A stretch of DNA of 64,000 nt from Chloroflexota bacterium (GCA_016866215.1 VGNE01000008.1:30924-94923); one strand, 5' to 3'; positions 54,879 to 63,853 are shown, counted from the first letter of the stretch. A program made the numbers and translations. Notes: generated from the letters alone by a model not told the origin.

Positions 54879-55042
54879 CCCCCATTACATTGAAGTAAAA
54901 ATCCAAACCCACATCACGCCTTCGAAGGCGAGTCCATCCCGCGTACTCGCGGGACTGATCTGATTACGAAGAAATGATGATGGAAAAGTTCGGCAAGGAT
55001 TTACAGCCGCATCGCGTGAAGTATCGGCAGTTGAAGAGATAG
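54627..55042 (+). repeat. Second copy of a ~415-bp direct repeat (first copy 53656-54072)
   Basis: The repeat contains the GGDEF 3' end, the flank CCCATTACATTGAAGTAAAA, a CGCCTTCGAAGGCG hairpin and an ettA 3'-end relic. Identity is nearly complete over the first 290 bp and lower in the relic. Confidence 0.85.
54955..55042 (+). pseudogene. ettA 3'-end relic 6
   Basis: DYEEMMMEKF, GKDLQPHRVKYRQLKR and a stop (TAG). It is followed at 55043-55077 by an STR tract (TCGGGAATCGG ... ATCGGGAATCG). Confidence 0.85.
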
Positions 55043-55207
55043 TCGGGAATCGGTACATTGGGCATCGGGAATCGTGTGACGGCGGGCGCTATCCATATCG
55101 TGTGATTCGTATTAAACTTGTCGAAGGCGCGATTTGGAAAATAGGTAGCCAGTCCGCGATACCATCGTCTCTCTGTATGACAGAGTACCACACAAAATGC
55201 AGGGTCT

Positions 55208-56188
55208 ATGAAATCTCCGGTCACTGATTTGAAAAAGTATAATATTGTCGCCGTGATCCCTTGTTATCGAGTGGAGCACGAGATCGACACGGTCATTGCG
55301 AGCCTGCCTCGTTACTTGAAGCATATCATTATCGTGGACGACGCGTCTCCCGATCGGACTGCGGAAATTGTTCTGAAGTCCGCAAAAAGAGACCGCCGCA
55401 TCATCCTGATCAGGCATGAACGAAATCAAGGTGTAGGCGGCGCAATGAAGTCCGGCTTTCAAAAAGCGCTTGAACTTGGAGCCCAGATCGTTGTCAAGGT
55501 GGATGGCGACGGTCAGATGGACGTGGCTCACCTGCCCGATCTATTAACACCCTTGATCGAAGGTCAGGCTGATTATACAAAGGGAAACCGCTTTCGGGAT
55601 TTTCAAGCCCTTCAAAAAATGCCGATCATTCGGCGAGCTGGGAATATGGGTTTAGGCTTTCTCACAAAAGCCGCCACAGGGTACTGGAATCTCTTCGACC
55701 CGACCAATGGATATGTTGCGATCCGTTCGAATGTGCTTACCCTACTCCCGCTCGACCAAATTGACCGCACTTATTTCTTCGAGACATCCATGCTCGCTAA
55801 TTTATATTTACTTGGGGCTGTGGTAAAAGATATACCAATGCCTGCACGTTATGGCAGAGAGACCTCGAACCTGTCCATCCGCAGGGTGTTATTCGAATTC
55901 CCATTCAAGTTGATGAAAACATTTCTCCGCCGCCTGCTCCTCAAGAATCTGATCTATGATTTCTCAATGGCATCCATCTATCTTCTGACGGGATTACCAC
56001 TTCTGCTCTTTGGGTTGATTTTTGGCACCGTGAAATGGATAGACTATGCAAGGCGGGATATTCCCGCACCGACAGGGACGGTCATGCTTCCAACGCTCTC
56101 GGTTCTGCTGGGGATCCAATTCCTGATCGCGGCAATCGAGATCGATCTTCGCTCCACGCCCAAAGAGCCGCTTTCGCCCCCGTTGTAA
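55208..56188 (+). CDS. Family 2 glycosyltransferase, dolichol-phosphate-mannose-synthase type
   Basis: The 326-residue protein has YNIVAVIPCYRVEHEIDTVIASL, HIIIVDDASPDRTAEIV (first Asp pair), GAQIVVKVDGDGQMDVAHLPDLL (D-x-D) and NRFRDFQ. Two hydrophobic segments lie near the C-terminus (FSMASIYLLTGLPLLLFGLIFG; LPTLSVLLGIQFLIAAIEID). It would transfer a sugar to a lipid carrier or glycan at the membrane. It lies alone between ettA relics 6 and 7, an apparent one-gene cargo. Confidence 0.88.
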   Translation: MKSPVTDLKKYNIVAVIPCYRVEHEIDTVIASLPRYLKHIIIVDDASPDRTAEIVLKSAKRDRRIILIRHERNQGVGGAMKSGFQKALELGAQIVVKVDGDGQMDVAHLPDLLTPLIEGQADYTKGNRFRDFQALQKMPIIRRAGNMGLGFLTKAATGYWNLFDPTNGYVAIRSNVLTLLPLDQIDRTYFFETSMLANLYLLGAVVKDIPMPARYGRETSNLSIRRVLFEFPFKLMKTFLRRLLLKNLIYDFSMASIYLLTGLPLLLFGLIFGTVKWIDYARRDIPAPTGTVMLPTLSVLLGIQFLIAAIEIDLRSTPKEPLSPPL

Positions 56189-56282
56189 GCTTATCTAATG
56201 ATCATCACTGTGAATGGTAAGCAGATAGAACTTTCCATCTAAATCCCAATGTTGTAAAACCTGAACAAGTCCACGAGATTAG

Positions 56283-56364
56283 CCACTCCCACGAAGAAAT
56301 GATGATGGAAAAATTTGGAAAAGATCTGCAACCCCATCGCGTGAAGACCGTCAATCGAAGAGAT
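56283..56364 (+). pseudogene. ettA 3'-end relic 7
   Basis: HEEMMMEKF, GKDLQPHRVK and then a frameshift into TVNRRD with the terminal AAGAGATAA still recognisable. It is the last relic of the array. Confidence 0.78.
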
Positions 56365-56368
56365 AATT

Positions 56369-56422
56369 CTGGAGTCCGACAGCTTGCTGTCGATTATGCA
56401 GGAGCTTGCTCCTGCACTCCAG
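56369..56422. repeat. Three-way-junction palindrome
   Basis: An outer stem CTGGAGT/ACTCCAG encloses two hairpins, GACAGCTTGCTGTC and GCAGGAGCTTGCTCCTGC. The single strand would fold as a Y. Confidence 0.7.
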
Positions 56423-56440
56423 AAAACATCCACGCAAAAA

Positions 56441-56471
56441 AGTGACTGTCACCTTCAAGGTGACAGTCACT
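56441..56471 (-). terminator. Terminator of the BNR gene
   Basis: AGTGACTGTCACCTT/AAGGTGACAGTCACT is a 15-bp perfect stem followed on the minus strand by TTTTTT. The same stem sequence terminates dnaE at 61872. Confidence 0.8.
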
Positions 56472-56477
56472 TCGCTT

Positions 56478-57635
56478 TTACTCCACCACCGCCGCTTCCA
56501 CCGAGTGGATCGGCGGCAGGAAATCTGCCATCAATTCCCAGCTATCTCCAGAGTCGCGAGAACAAAACAACTGGCCTGTATTCGTCCCGATATAAATGCC
56601 AGCGTCTTCAAAACTATCAGTTGCCATCGCCTCACGTAAAACATCCAAATGTGAGCGTTGGGGCAAACCCTTTGACATTCTCTGCCATGACTTGCCCGCA
56701 TCGCGACTGCGCCAGACGGCAAACTTCCCATCCACACTCATGCGATACTCATCGCTTTCTTCAAGCACAATATAAATCGTCTTTGGGTCAGTGGGATGGA
56801 CGGCAATTGGGAAACCAAAGCGCGAAGGCAATTTGCCGTCGCCGATATCAATCCAATCCGCGCCGGCGTTGTCACTGCGATAGATGCCGCAATGATTCTG
56901 CTGATACAACACATTTGGACTGGCTGGGTGCATCGCCATCTTATGCACGCATTGTCCATATTCAGGAAATTTATCAGGCATGAAATCTGCGCGCACATTT
57001 TTGTTGAAAGGATTCCACGTCTGCCCGCCATCGTCCGTGCGATAACATCCGCCTGTTGAAATCGCAACATACATGCGTTTGTCATTCGTCGGGTCGAGCA
57101 AAATCGTGTGCAGACACAACCCGCCGTTGCCGGGGAAGAATGTGCCGCGATGCGGATGATCGAAGAGGCCTTCATTAAGGGCCCATGTCTCGCCGCGATC
57201 TTTGGAGATGAACAAACAAGCTGGCTCCGCGCCTGCGTACAAGACTCCCGCCTCGCTCTCGCGCCCGGGCTTGATGTTCCAAACCTTGATCAGTTTCTCG
57301 GGCTGAGACTCCACGTTCGCTCCCTCGGCGGAGCGTTCTGCCTCTTGCGGCGTACCAAGCGGACGTCCAGATTTTGAAGCGCGCGTAATCGCAGGTACCT
57401 GCTTCGCCTGAGTCCACATCCTTCCAAAATCATCAGAATAATGTGCGGTCGGCCCATAGACAATATGATTGACCGCCGCATGCAGGCGGTTGTCACGCGA
57501 GTCCAACTGCATGTGCATCACATTCCAACTCTTGAATTGAATATCGCCGACCTGCCATTTTTTACGTTTGCTGTCGCTGCTGAAAATAAATCCGCCTTTG
57601 CTTGTTCCAACGAAGATCATCACTTTTTTACTCAT
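56478..57635 (-). CDS. BNR/sialidase-like repeat protein
   Basis: The 385-residue protein starts MIFVGTSKGGFIF and contains repeated S-x-D-x-G-x-T-W motifs: YSDDFGRMWTQ, SKDRGETWALNE, TDDGGQTWNPF, SDNAGADWIDIG, SRDAGKSWQRM, SRDSGDSWELM. These Asp-box repeats form a beta-propeller as in sialidases and Vps10-like proteins. No signal peptide and no clear sialidase catalytic residues are seen, so enzymatic activity is doubtful. A 5'-truncated paralogue is at 52752. Confidence 0.83.
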   Translation of the reverse strand: MSKKVMIFVGTSKGGFIFSSDSKRKKWQVGDIQFKSWNVMHMQLDSRDNRLHAAVNHIVYGPTAHYSDDFGRMWTQAKQVPAITRASKSGRPLGTPQEAERSAEGANVESQPEKLIKVWNIKPGRESEAGVLYAGAEPACLFISKDRGETWALNEGLFDHPHRGTFFPGNGGLCLHTILLDPTNDKRMYVAISTGGCYRTDDGGQTWNPFNKNVRADFMPDKFPEYGQCVHKMAMHPASPNVLYQQNHCGIYRSDNAGADWIDIGDGKLPSRFGFPIAVHPTDPKTIYIVLEESDEYRMSVDGKFAVWRSRDAGKSWQRMSKGLPQRSHLDVLREAMATDSFEDAGIYIGTNTGQLFCSRDSGDSWELMADFLPPIHSVEAAVVE

Positions 57636-57831
57636 GGGTTTCCCCTGCTGGTCAATATAGAATGAACGTTCTAATAATCATATCACGAGCATATTTTGAA
57701 TCTGCATCGACACGGGCTTCAGGATGCGGGAGGCAAGCCGCAGGTTGAGATTTTTGAAATAACTGAATTATTTTATCCGCTTCTGTGGATTTGTTAAGCC
57801 TCCCGCCAAGTTCAATCTTGAACATGCGTGC

Positions 57832-57920
57832 TATAATGAATTTTAGTTGGATGGTTACGTAGTTTTTAGTTTTGTAGTTGAACTACCCAACTATCCAACT
57901 ATCCAACTACCAAACTAACC
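57832..57920 (+). promoter_or_regulatory. dnaE promoter region with STR inverted repeat leader
   Basis: TATAAT lies at 57832-57837. The leader 57844-57920 is composed of TAGTTGGATGGTTACG-like words and their inverse CCAACTATCCAACTATCCAA up to the ATG. No Shine-Dalgarno is seen. The leader RNA would form a long hairpin in front of dnaE. Confidence 0.6.
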
Positions 57921-57921
57921 C

Positions 57922-60900
57922 ATGTCCTTCGCCCACTTACACGTCCACACTGAATATTCCCTGCTCGACGGCTTCTCAAATATCGAGAAGCTGGTTCAAC
58001 GCGTTAAAGAAATGGACATGCCGGCCGTGGCCATCACCGACCACGGCACCATGTTCGGAGTGATCGATTTTTACAATGCCGCCCAGGCAGAAGGGATCAA
58101 GCCGATCATCGGGCTGGAAGCCTATATGGCCGCGCGCGGCATGAAGGATAAGGATTCAAAACTCGATCGCTCTTCCTCTCACCTGCTCCTGCTGGCTGAA
58201 AATGAAACTGGCTACAGGAATCTTTTAAAGATCGCCTCTGCCGCGCAGCTGGAAGGCTTTTATTATTATCCGCGCATTGACCGTGAATTCCTGGCCGCGC
58301 ATTCTGAGGGATTGATCTGTACTTCAGGTTGTATGTCCGCGGAGATTCCGCGCGCATTGTTGAGCGATAATCCCGAAGAAGCTGTGCGCCGCATGAACTG
58401 GTATTACGATGTCTTCGGCAAAGACAACTTCTTTGTTGAGTTACAACAGCACAACATAAAAGAGATCACGGACTTGAACAACAAACTGCTGGAAATGGGT
58501 GCGCGTTATGAGGCGAAATACATTGCCACCAATGACGTACATTACGTCAATCCGGAGGATGCGCGCCTGCAGGATATTCTGCTCGCGATCCAAACCAACT
58601 CGACAGTCAACGACCCGGACCGCATGCGCATGACGGACGAATCATACTTCCTGCGTTCGCCCGCGGAAATGAATCGACTTTTCGCTGAAGTGCCCTCCTC
58701 GCTTTCAAATACTTTGCTGATCGCCGAACGCTGTCATGTGGACCTCGGCTTCAAAGGCTATCACCTGCCCGAGTTCACCGTCCCTGAAGGATATACAGGC
58801 GAGACCTACCTGCGCTCGTTGTGCGAGGCTGGGGCGAGGAAAAGATATCAGGATGACGCCGCCAGCCAAAAGGTTAACGAAAGACTCGATTATGAATTAA
58901 ACGTCGTCCACAGCATGGGATTCGATGCCTACTTCCTGATCGTGTGGGACCTGTGCCGCTTCGCGCGTGAAAATCGAATCTGGTACAACGCGCGCGGTTC
59001 TGCGGCTGGCTCGATCATCGCCTACACACTCGAGATCACGATGGTGGATCCGCTTGAATACGCGCTCATCTTTGAACGCTTCCTCAATCCGGGCCGTATC
59101 TCCATGCCGGATATTGACCTCGATTTCCGTGACGACCGCCGTTCTGAAGTGCTTGAATACTGCGCCAACAAATACGGCGCGGACAGGGTCGCGCAGATCA
59201 TCACCTTTGGCACCATGGGGACAAAAGCCGCCCTCCGTGATGTGGCGCGTGTGATGGAAATTCCCCTGTCCGAAGTCGACCGGGTTGCCAAACTTGTGCC
59301 GTTCACCTCTGGCAAAGGCTCTTCAATGCAGGATGCCATGGCGATCAGAGAATTCAAGGAGATTTACGATAACGATCCAAAAATGCGCGAGGTGATCGAC
59401 ATTGCCGCAAAAATGGAAGGGACGGTCCGCAACGCCGGCACACACGCGGCGGGTGTGGTGATCTCAGACCAGCCGATTGTGGATTATCTACCGCTTCACC
59501 GTCCGACCTCGAATTCAGAAGATACACCCATCAAATCGGTGACCCAGTTCGAAATGGGCATTCTCGATTCGCTGGGCATGTTGAAGGTGGATTTCCTCGG
59601 ACTCATCACACTGACAGTGATGGCGCGCGCCTGCGACATGATCGAAAAACGTCACGGCATTAAGTTTGACCTGGGCAACATCCCCCTTAATGACATCAAA
59701 TCTTTTGAATTAATGGGAAACGGGCAGACAGCCGGCCTGTTTCAAATCGAAGGGGGAGGCATGACGCGCTGGATCGTGCAGATGAAACCCAAGAATTTGG
59801 ATAACATCATCGCCATGGTCGCATTATATCGCCCGGGCCCAATGCAATTCATTCCCGAATACATCGCGCGCATGCACGGCAAAGCGGAAGTGAAATATCG
59901 CCACCCGCAAATGGAGCCTATTTTTCAGGACACGTATGGCATCCCTGTCTATCAGGAACAACTCATGCGCGCCGCCGTGGAACTTGCAGGCTACACACCC
60001 TCTGAATCAGATGAGTTGCGCAAGGCCATTTCAAAGAAGAAAAAAGAAGATATTGAAAAACATCGCGCCAAATTTGTAAAAGGCGCGGTCGAAAAAGGCA
60101 TGGATAAATTCATCGCCGAAGCCATTTACATGGACTGGGAAGAATTTGCAAGGTATGGATTTAATAAAAGCCATGCAGCAGATTATGGCGTCATTGCTGT
60201 TCAAACCGCCTATCTCAAAGCCCATTATCCGGCCGAATACATGGCCGCGCTTATGTCTGCTTCGGCGGGCCAAACAGAAAAGGTGGCATTATATGCAGCC
60301 GATGCCCGCAGTATGGGCGTGCCTGTGCTGGCGCCCGATATCAATGCATCCATGTGGGATTTCAACATCGAAGAGGTTGATGCCAAATCCAGTATTCGTT
60401 TTGGATTTGGCGCGGTAAAAAATGTGAGCGAAGGCGCGGTGAATATCATCGTGGAAGCGCGCAAACCCCTCGACGGCGCTCAGAGCGGGCAAAATAAATT
60501 CACCAACCTGAATGACTTTGCCCGCCGTGTAGATTTGCGCACCGTCGGCAAACGCTCACTCGAATGTCTGATTAAAGTGGGCGCGCTCGATCAATTCGGC
60601 AATCGTGCCTCCCTGCTGGCTTCATTGGATCGAATCCTTGCCATCAGCAGTAATCACTTCCGCGCGGCAGATGCGGGACAAATGAGTCTCTTCGGCGCGA
60701 ACACTGGCGTCGTGGAAGAAATCCAACTACCCGAAGTAAAAGATGTCGAAAAAAGAGACATGCTCAATTGGGAGCGTGAACTCATCGGGCTTTACATCTC
60801 TGATCATCCGCTCAATGAATTTCAATTACAACTGGCGCGGATCGTCAGCTATTTTTCCGGCCAACTATCCGAAGCCGATCACGAGGAAAAAGTCCGTGTG

Positions 60901-61866
60901 GCGGGGCTCATCACGGTCGTTCGTCCATACACAACTAAAACAGGCAAACCCATGGGTTTCGTCACCATGGAAGATATTCAAGGCAACATCGAACTCGTGC
61001 TCTTCCCCAAGACCTGGGAAAAATTCCGCGAGGGAATGAAAGTCGGTCAGATCATCGTGGTAGAAGGCAAAGTGGATCAAAGCAATCCGCCGCCTAAAAT
61101 TTTGGTGGATACGATCAAAACTGAGATCAAGGTGACAGTGGCGGCAGACGACCCATACGCCAAACAGGATACGACTCCCAAACCTGTGCTCCCGCGTATC
61201 GAAGCAGACTCGCCTCACCGCCCCAATGCGCCTCAATCTAAGCCGAAACCTGGCTCTGCACCCAAACAGAATCCAACACCCGGGCCTGTAATCCGAGATA
61301 CTATCCCGGCACACGCAATCGCCGAACCAGAACGGGTATACGCACCGGACAACCTCGCGCCGCCTGCGCCGGATAATTTCCCCGATGGCTGGGACAACGA
61401 ATGGCAGCCATCCTTTGATGAAGTTGCAATTGCCGCGAAGCCTGAGCCAAAATTTAAGGAGAATGAAGAAGTGACCCCGCCCTTGGTGACTCGCGCTGTT
61501 CCAGCGTTGGAAAATGTTGAAGTGCTGGAGCAGGCTGAAGAGCGGCGCGAAGCGGTGCTTCCATCTTTGTATGTCCCGCTGGTAAAAGAGAATAAGGATA
61601 AGGAACATCCGCCGCAACAGATCACCATCACCCTGCGCTCAACGGGGGACCACGAACGCGACAAGCGCCGCATCAAGACCTTGTACGGCACGTTGATCTC
61701 GCATCATGGGCGTGATAAGTTCACCTTCCAGATCTTTGAAAATGGCAAGGCCCACCTGATTGATTTCCCCAACGACACCACGCGCATTTGCCCGGAACTG
61801 CTGGAAAGATTGAAGAAACTGATGGGCGAAGAAGGCTGGCGCGTGGAACCCATTACGTTTCAGTAG
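57922..61866 (+). CDS. dnaE: DNA polymerase III alpha subunit
   Basis: The 1314-residue protein has an N-terminal PHP domain (FAHLHVHTEYSLLDGFSNIEK; ITDHGTMFGV). The polymerase core holds GISMPDIDLDFRDDRR, the catalytic Asp pair, near residue 400, and NAGTHAAGVVISD near 505. An OB-fold (VRVAGLITVVRPYTTKTGKPMGFVTMED) lies near 995. A Pro-rich linker at about 1085-1200 then leads to a final domain (ITITLRSTGDHERDKRRIKTLYGTLISHHGRDKFTFQIFENGK). It replicates the chromosome. The DnaE1 type is clear; the Pro-rich insertion before the C-terminal domain is longer than in E. coli. Confidence 0.95.
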   Translation: MSFAHLHVHTEYSLLDGFSNIEKLVQRVKEMDMPAVAITDHGTMFGVIDFYNAAQAEGIKPIIGLEAYMAARGMKDKDSKLDRSSSHLLLLAENETGYRNLLKIASAAQLEGFYYYPRIDREFLAAHSEGLICTSGCMSAEIPRALLSDNPEEAVRRMNWYYDVFGKDNFFVELQQHNIKEITDLNNKLLEMGARYEAKYIATNDVHYVNPEDARLQDILLAIQTNSTVNDPDRMRMTDESYFLRSPAEMNRLFAEVPSSLSNTLLIAERCHVDLGFKGYHLPEFTVPEGYTGETYLRSLCEAGARKRYQDDAASQKVNERLDYELNVVHSMGFDAYFLIVWDLCRFARENRIWYNARGSAAGSIIAYTLEITMVDPLEYALIFERFLNPGRISMPDIDLDFRDDRRSEVLEYCANKYGADRVAQIITFGTMGTKAALRDVARVMEIPLSEVDRVAKLVPFTSGKGSSMQDAMAIREFKEIYDNDPKMREVIDIAAKMEGTVRNAGTHAAGVVISDQPIVDYLPLHRPTSNSEDTPIKSVTQFEMGILDSLGMLKVDFLGLITLTVMARACDMIEKRHGIKFDLGNIPLNDIKSFELMGNGQTAGLFQIEGGGMTRWIVQMKPKNLDNIIAMVALYRPGPMQFIPEYIARMHGKAEVKYRHPQMEPIFQDTYGIPVYQEQLMRAAVELAGYTPSESDELRKAISKKKKEDIEKHRAKFVKGAVEKGMDKFIAEAIYMDWEEFARYGFNKSHAADYGVIAVQTAYLKAHYPAEYMAALMSASAGQTEKVALYAADARSMGVPVLAPDINASMWDFNIEEVDAKSSIRFGFGAVKNVSEGAVNIIVEARKPLDGAQSGQNKFTNLNDFARRVDLRTVGKRSLECLIKVGALDQFGNRASLLASLDRILAISSNHFRAADAGQMSLFGANTGVVEEIQLPEVKDVEKRDMLNWERELIGLYISDHPLNEFQLQLARIVSYFSGQLSEADHEEKVRVAGLITVVRPYTTKTGKPMGFVTMEDIQGNIELVLFPKTWEKFREGMKVGQIIVVEGKVDQSNPPPKILVDTIKTEIKVTVAADDPYAKQDTTPKPVLPRIEADSPHRPNAPQSKPKPGSAPKQNPTPGPVIRDTIPAHAIAEPERVYAPDNLAPPAPDNFPDGWDNEWQPSFDEVAIAAKPEPKFKENEEVTPPLVTRAVPALENVEVLEQAEERREAVLPSLYVPLVKENKDKEHPPQQITITLRSTGDHERDKRRIKTLYGTLISHHGRDKFTFQIFENGKAHLIDFPNDTTRICPELLERLKKLMGEEGWRVEPITFQ

Positions 61867-61871
61867 GAACT

Positions 61872-61909
61872 AAAGTGACAGTCACCTTAAAGGTGACTGT
61901 CACTTTTTT
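61872..61909 (+). terminator. dnaE terminator
   Basis: AAAGTGACAGTCACCTT/AAGGTGACTGTCACTTTTTT is a perfect stem with a T-run directly after the stop. Confidence 0.88.
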
Positions 61910-61918
61910 AAATATAAA

Positions 61919-61950
61919 GACCTCCGAGTTTTCAAAAAATCTCGGAGGTC
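61919..61950 (-). terminator. Terminator of the small gene at 61965
   Basis: GACCTCCGAG/CTCGGAGGTC encloses an A-rich loop, with T-rich sequence beyond it on the minus strand. Confidence 0.7.
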
Positions 61951-61964
61951 AAATGGGCAAGACT

Positions 61965-62153
61965 CTATTTTTCAGGCGGAGCAGGAGGAGCAAGCGGAGG
62001 TGGAGGCGTAGTCTCTTTTGGCTCCTGAGTACCTTGCGGCTCTGGAGATTGCGTGTTCTTTTTAATCTGCTTGAGCCTGTCTTTCTGCTCTTTCTTGCGT
62101 TTCTTTTGCAATTCCTTCTGACGCTTTTCGTATTGATAGTTTACTTTGGCCAA
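61965..62153 (-). CDS. Small highly charged protein
   Basis: The 62-residue protein begins at a TTG with AAAGGA 7 nt upstream. It has a lysine-rich helix (VNYQYEKRQKELQKKRKKEQKDRLKQIKK) and a Pro-rich tail (TTPPPPLAPPAPPEK). It is probably RNA- or ribosome-associated judging by charge alone. I do not recognise a named family. Confidence 0.6.
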   Translation of the reverse strand: MAKVNYQYEKRQKELQKKRKKEQKDRLKQIKKNTQSPEPQGTQEPKETTPPPPLAPPAPPEK

Positions 62154-62173
62154 TTTGGCATCCTTTCATAATG

Positions 62174-62401
62174 TTAGACTGAATGAATTCGATAAAGCAT
62201 TATAGCATCCAAGTCGCCAAAATCCCTGTCAATCAACCTAAAGACAGAAATTTTCAATATGTCGTTGCGAGGCTTCGGCCGGCACATCATCCGAGTTGGC
62301 CATGCAAATGGCGCGGTCCGAATAGCGGCGGTAGTGCTTTTACTGCCCGCCTTCGCTTCGATAATTCCAGCCCGCTGAAGTTCTTTGCTGTAATTTCCCA
62401 T
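62174..62401 (-). CDS. Doubtful 75-residue reading frame after folP
   Basis: It begins MGNYSKELQRAGIIEAKAGSKSTTAAIR 2 nt after the folP stop and has no recognisable domain. Part overlaps an R1-like half element (GTCGTTGCGAGGCTTCGGCC). It may be a gene fragment or chance frame. Confidence 0.3.
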   Translation of the reverse strand: MGNYSKELQRAGIIEAKAGSKSTTAAIRTAPFAWPTRMMCRPKPRNDILKISVFRLIDRDFGDLDAIMLYRIHSV

Positions 62402-62403
62402 AT

Positions 62404-63294
62404 TTAATTCGGTGATTTTCTAACAATGGCATCCGTCATTTTTGCAACCCGCGCCATCTCCTTCACATCATGAACGCGGATCATGTCCGCGCCGCGCGTG
62501 ATTCCAACAGAGACAGTTGCGGCAGTGCCTTCCACTCTTTGATCGGCAGGCAGGTCTAGTGTAAACCCAATAAACGATTTTCTGGATGTGCCCAGCAGGA
62601 TTGGGTAACCCAACGAACGGATCTCAGCGAGGCGATTGATCAGCTCCAGATTATGTTCGCGCGTCTTTCCAAAACCAATGCCTGGATCCAACACAATCTG
62701 CGACTCGGCCACACCGGCATATCTTGCCAAAGCCACGCTTTCAAGCAATTCCCGCTTGACATCTTCGATCAAATTTTGATATTCAGATCCGATATAGGCA
62801 TAGCCAAGTTTTTCGCGCACATCCAGGCTGGCAGGGTTACTGCGGTTGTGCATCAGAATAACAGGGGCTTTGTATTTTGCGACAACATGCGCCAGCCCGG
62901 GGTCCGCTCGCAGTCCCCAGACATCGTTGACGATATGCGCGCCCGTTTTGAGCGCTTCATCAGCGACCTGCGCTTTGTAGGTATCAATTGAAATTGACAG
63001 GTCTGGAAATGTTTTGTGCAGAGCATGAATGACGGGAATCACGCGCTCCAGCTCTTCATCTGCATGGACAGGAGCAGAACCCGGCCGGGTTGATTCGCCG
63101 CCCACATCCAGAATATCCGCGCCCGAGGCGATGAAATCATCCGCCTGCGACAAAGCCGCCTGAACCACATCCCCTTTTGAAATAACGCCATCCCCCGAAA
63201 AAGAATCGGGAGTCACATTTAAGATGCCCATCACATACGTGCGTGAGCCCCAATCAAATGTGAACTTCCCGATTTGAAGAGAAGGTGATTTCAT
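62404..63294 (-). CDS. folP: Dihydropteroate synthase
   Basis: The 296-residue protein has YVMGILNVTPDSFSGDG near 21, the pterin/pyrophosphate loop. GADILDVGGESTRPGS near 58, LSISIDTYKAQVADEAL near 98, PVILMHNRSNP and VLDPGIGFGKTREHNLELI near 200 follow, with GTSRKSFIGFTLDLP near 235. All catalytic loops of the TIM barrel are intact. It condenses p-aminobenzoate with dihydropterin pyrophosphate in folate synthesis. No other folate gene is in view. Confidence 0.95.
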   Translation of the reverse strand: MKSPSLQIGKFTFDWGSRTYVMGILNVTPDSFSGDGVISKGDVVQAALSQADDFIASGADILDVGGESTRPGSAPVHADEELERVIPVIHALHKTFPDLSISIDTYKAQVADEALKTGAHIVNDVWGLRADPGLAHVVAKYKAPVILMHNRSNPASLDVREKLGYAYIGSEYQNLIEDVKRELLESVALARYAGVAESQIVLDPGIGFGKTREHNLELINRLAEIRSLGYPILLGTSRKSFIGFTLDLPADQRVEGTAATVSVGITRGADMIRVHDVKEMARVAKMTDAIVRKSPN

Positions 63295-63306
63295 GAAATG
63301 CTAATC

Positions 63307-63430
63307 TCATCATTGCGAAGGCGACGCACTTTCGCCTGAAGCAATCTTCTAACAACAGGCGGGAGATTGCTTCGTCGGACTACACCTGCCCTGGCGGGCG
63401 GTGCCAGGGCAGTCCTCCTCGTAACGACAT
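63307..63430. repeat. R1 palindrome between folP and next gene
   Basis: TCATTGCGAAGGCGACGC and CTGAAGCAATCTTC ... GGAGATTGCTTCGTC end in TCCTCGTAACGAC, with a nested CTGCCCTGG-type hairpin. Confidence 0.75.
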
Positions 63431-63853
63431 CTATGGTATCTGATCCAATGGACGCGCCAGCCAGGTCTCGGCTTCGTTGATATCTGTAAATATTTTCATA
63501 GCAGATGCTAGTTCAGTTTCTGCGAGCGCCGCCACACTCCGGATCCCATCCGCAACAGACTGGTCTGCCACCACGACCGCCACGCGGATATTACGCGCCG
63601 AGGGGTCACTGTTGGCATCCACAGCCATACGGATGGCTTTTTCAGGAATATCCTTGACAGCGCGCAAGTCATACAGGTTGCGCGTGCGACGGTCGGCGCC
63701 AAGCAAATGTTCGAGCGCAAATTCATGCCAATGTGCCATGGTCCTATCGGATAGATCGGTGAAGGTCAATGTCATGCCGCCATCGCCGCGACGGATCACA
63801 GAGTAACCAACATCGGGCGAGGGAGTCCAGTTAAGTGGTTTTGAGTCAGTCAT
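63431..63853 (-). CDS. Unrecognised STAS/SpoIIAA-like protein
   Basis: The 140-residue protein has alternating strands and helices (GGMTLTFTDLSDRTMAHWHEFALEHLLGADRRTRNLYDLRAVKDIPEKAIRMAVDANSD; IRVAVVVADQSVADGIRSV; MKIFTDINEAETWL). This matches the layout of SpoIIAA-like proteins that report on a target residue: Y-D-L-R in the middle and F-x-D-x-x-E-A-x-x-W-L at the end. AGGAG lies before the ATG and a TATAAT box about 30 nt upstream. The family assignment is from secondary-structure pattern only. Confidence 0.6.
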   Translation of the reverse strand: MTDSKPLNWTPSPDVGYSVIRRGDGGMTLTFTDLSDRTMAHWHEFALEHLLGADRRTRNLYDLRAVKDIPEKAIRMAVDANSDPSARNIRVAVVVADQSVADGIRSVAALAETELASAMKIFTDINEAETWLARPLDQIP

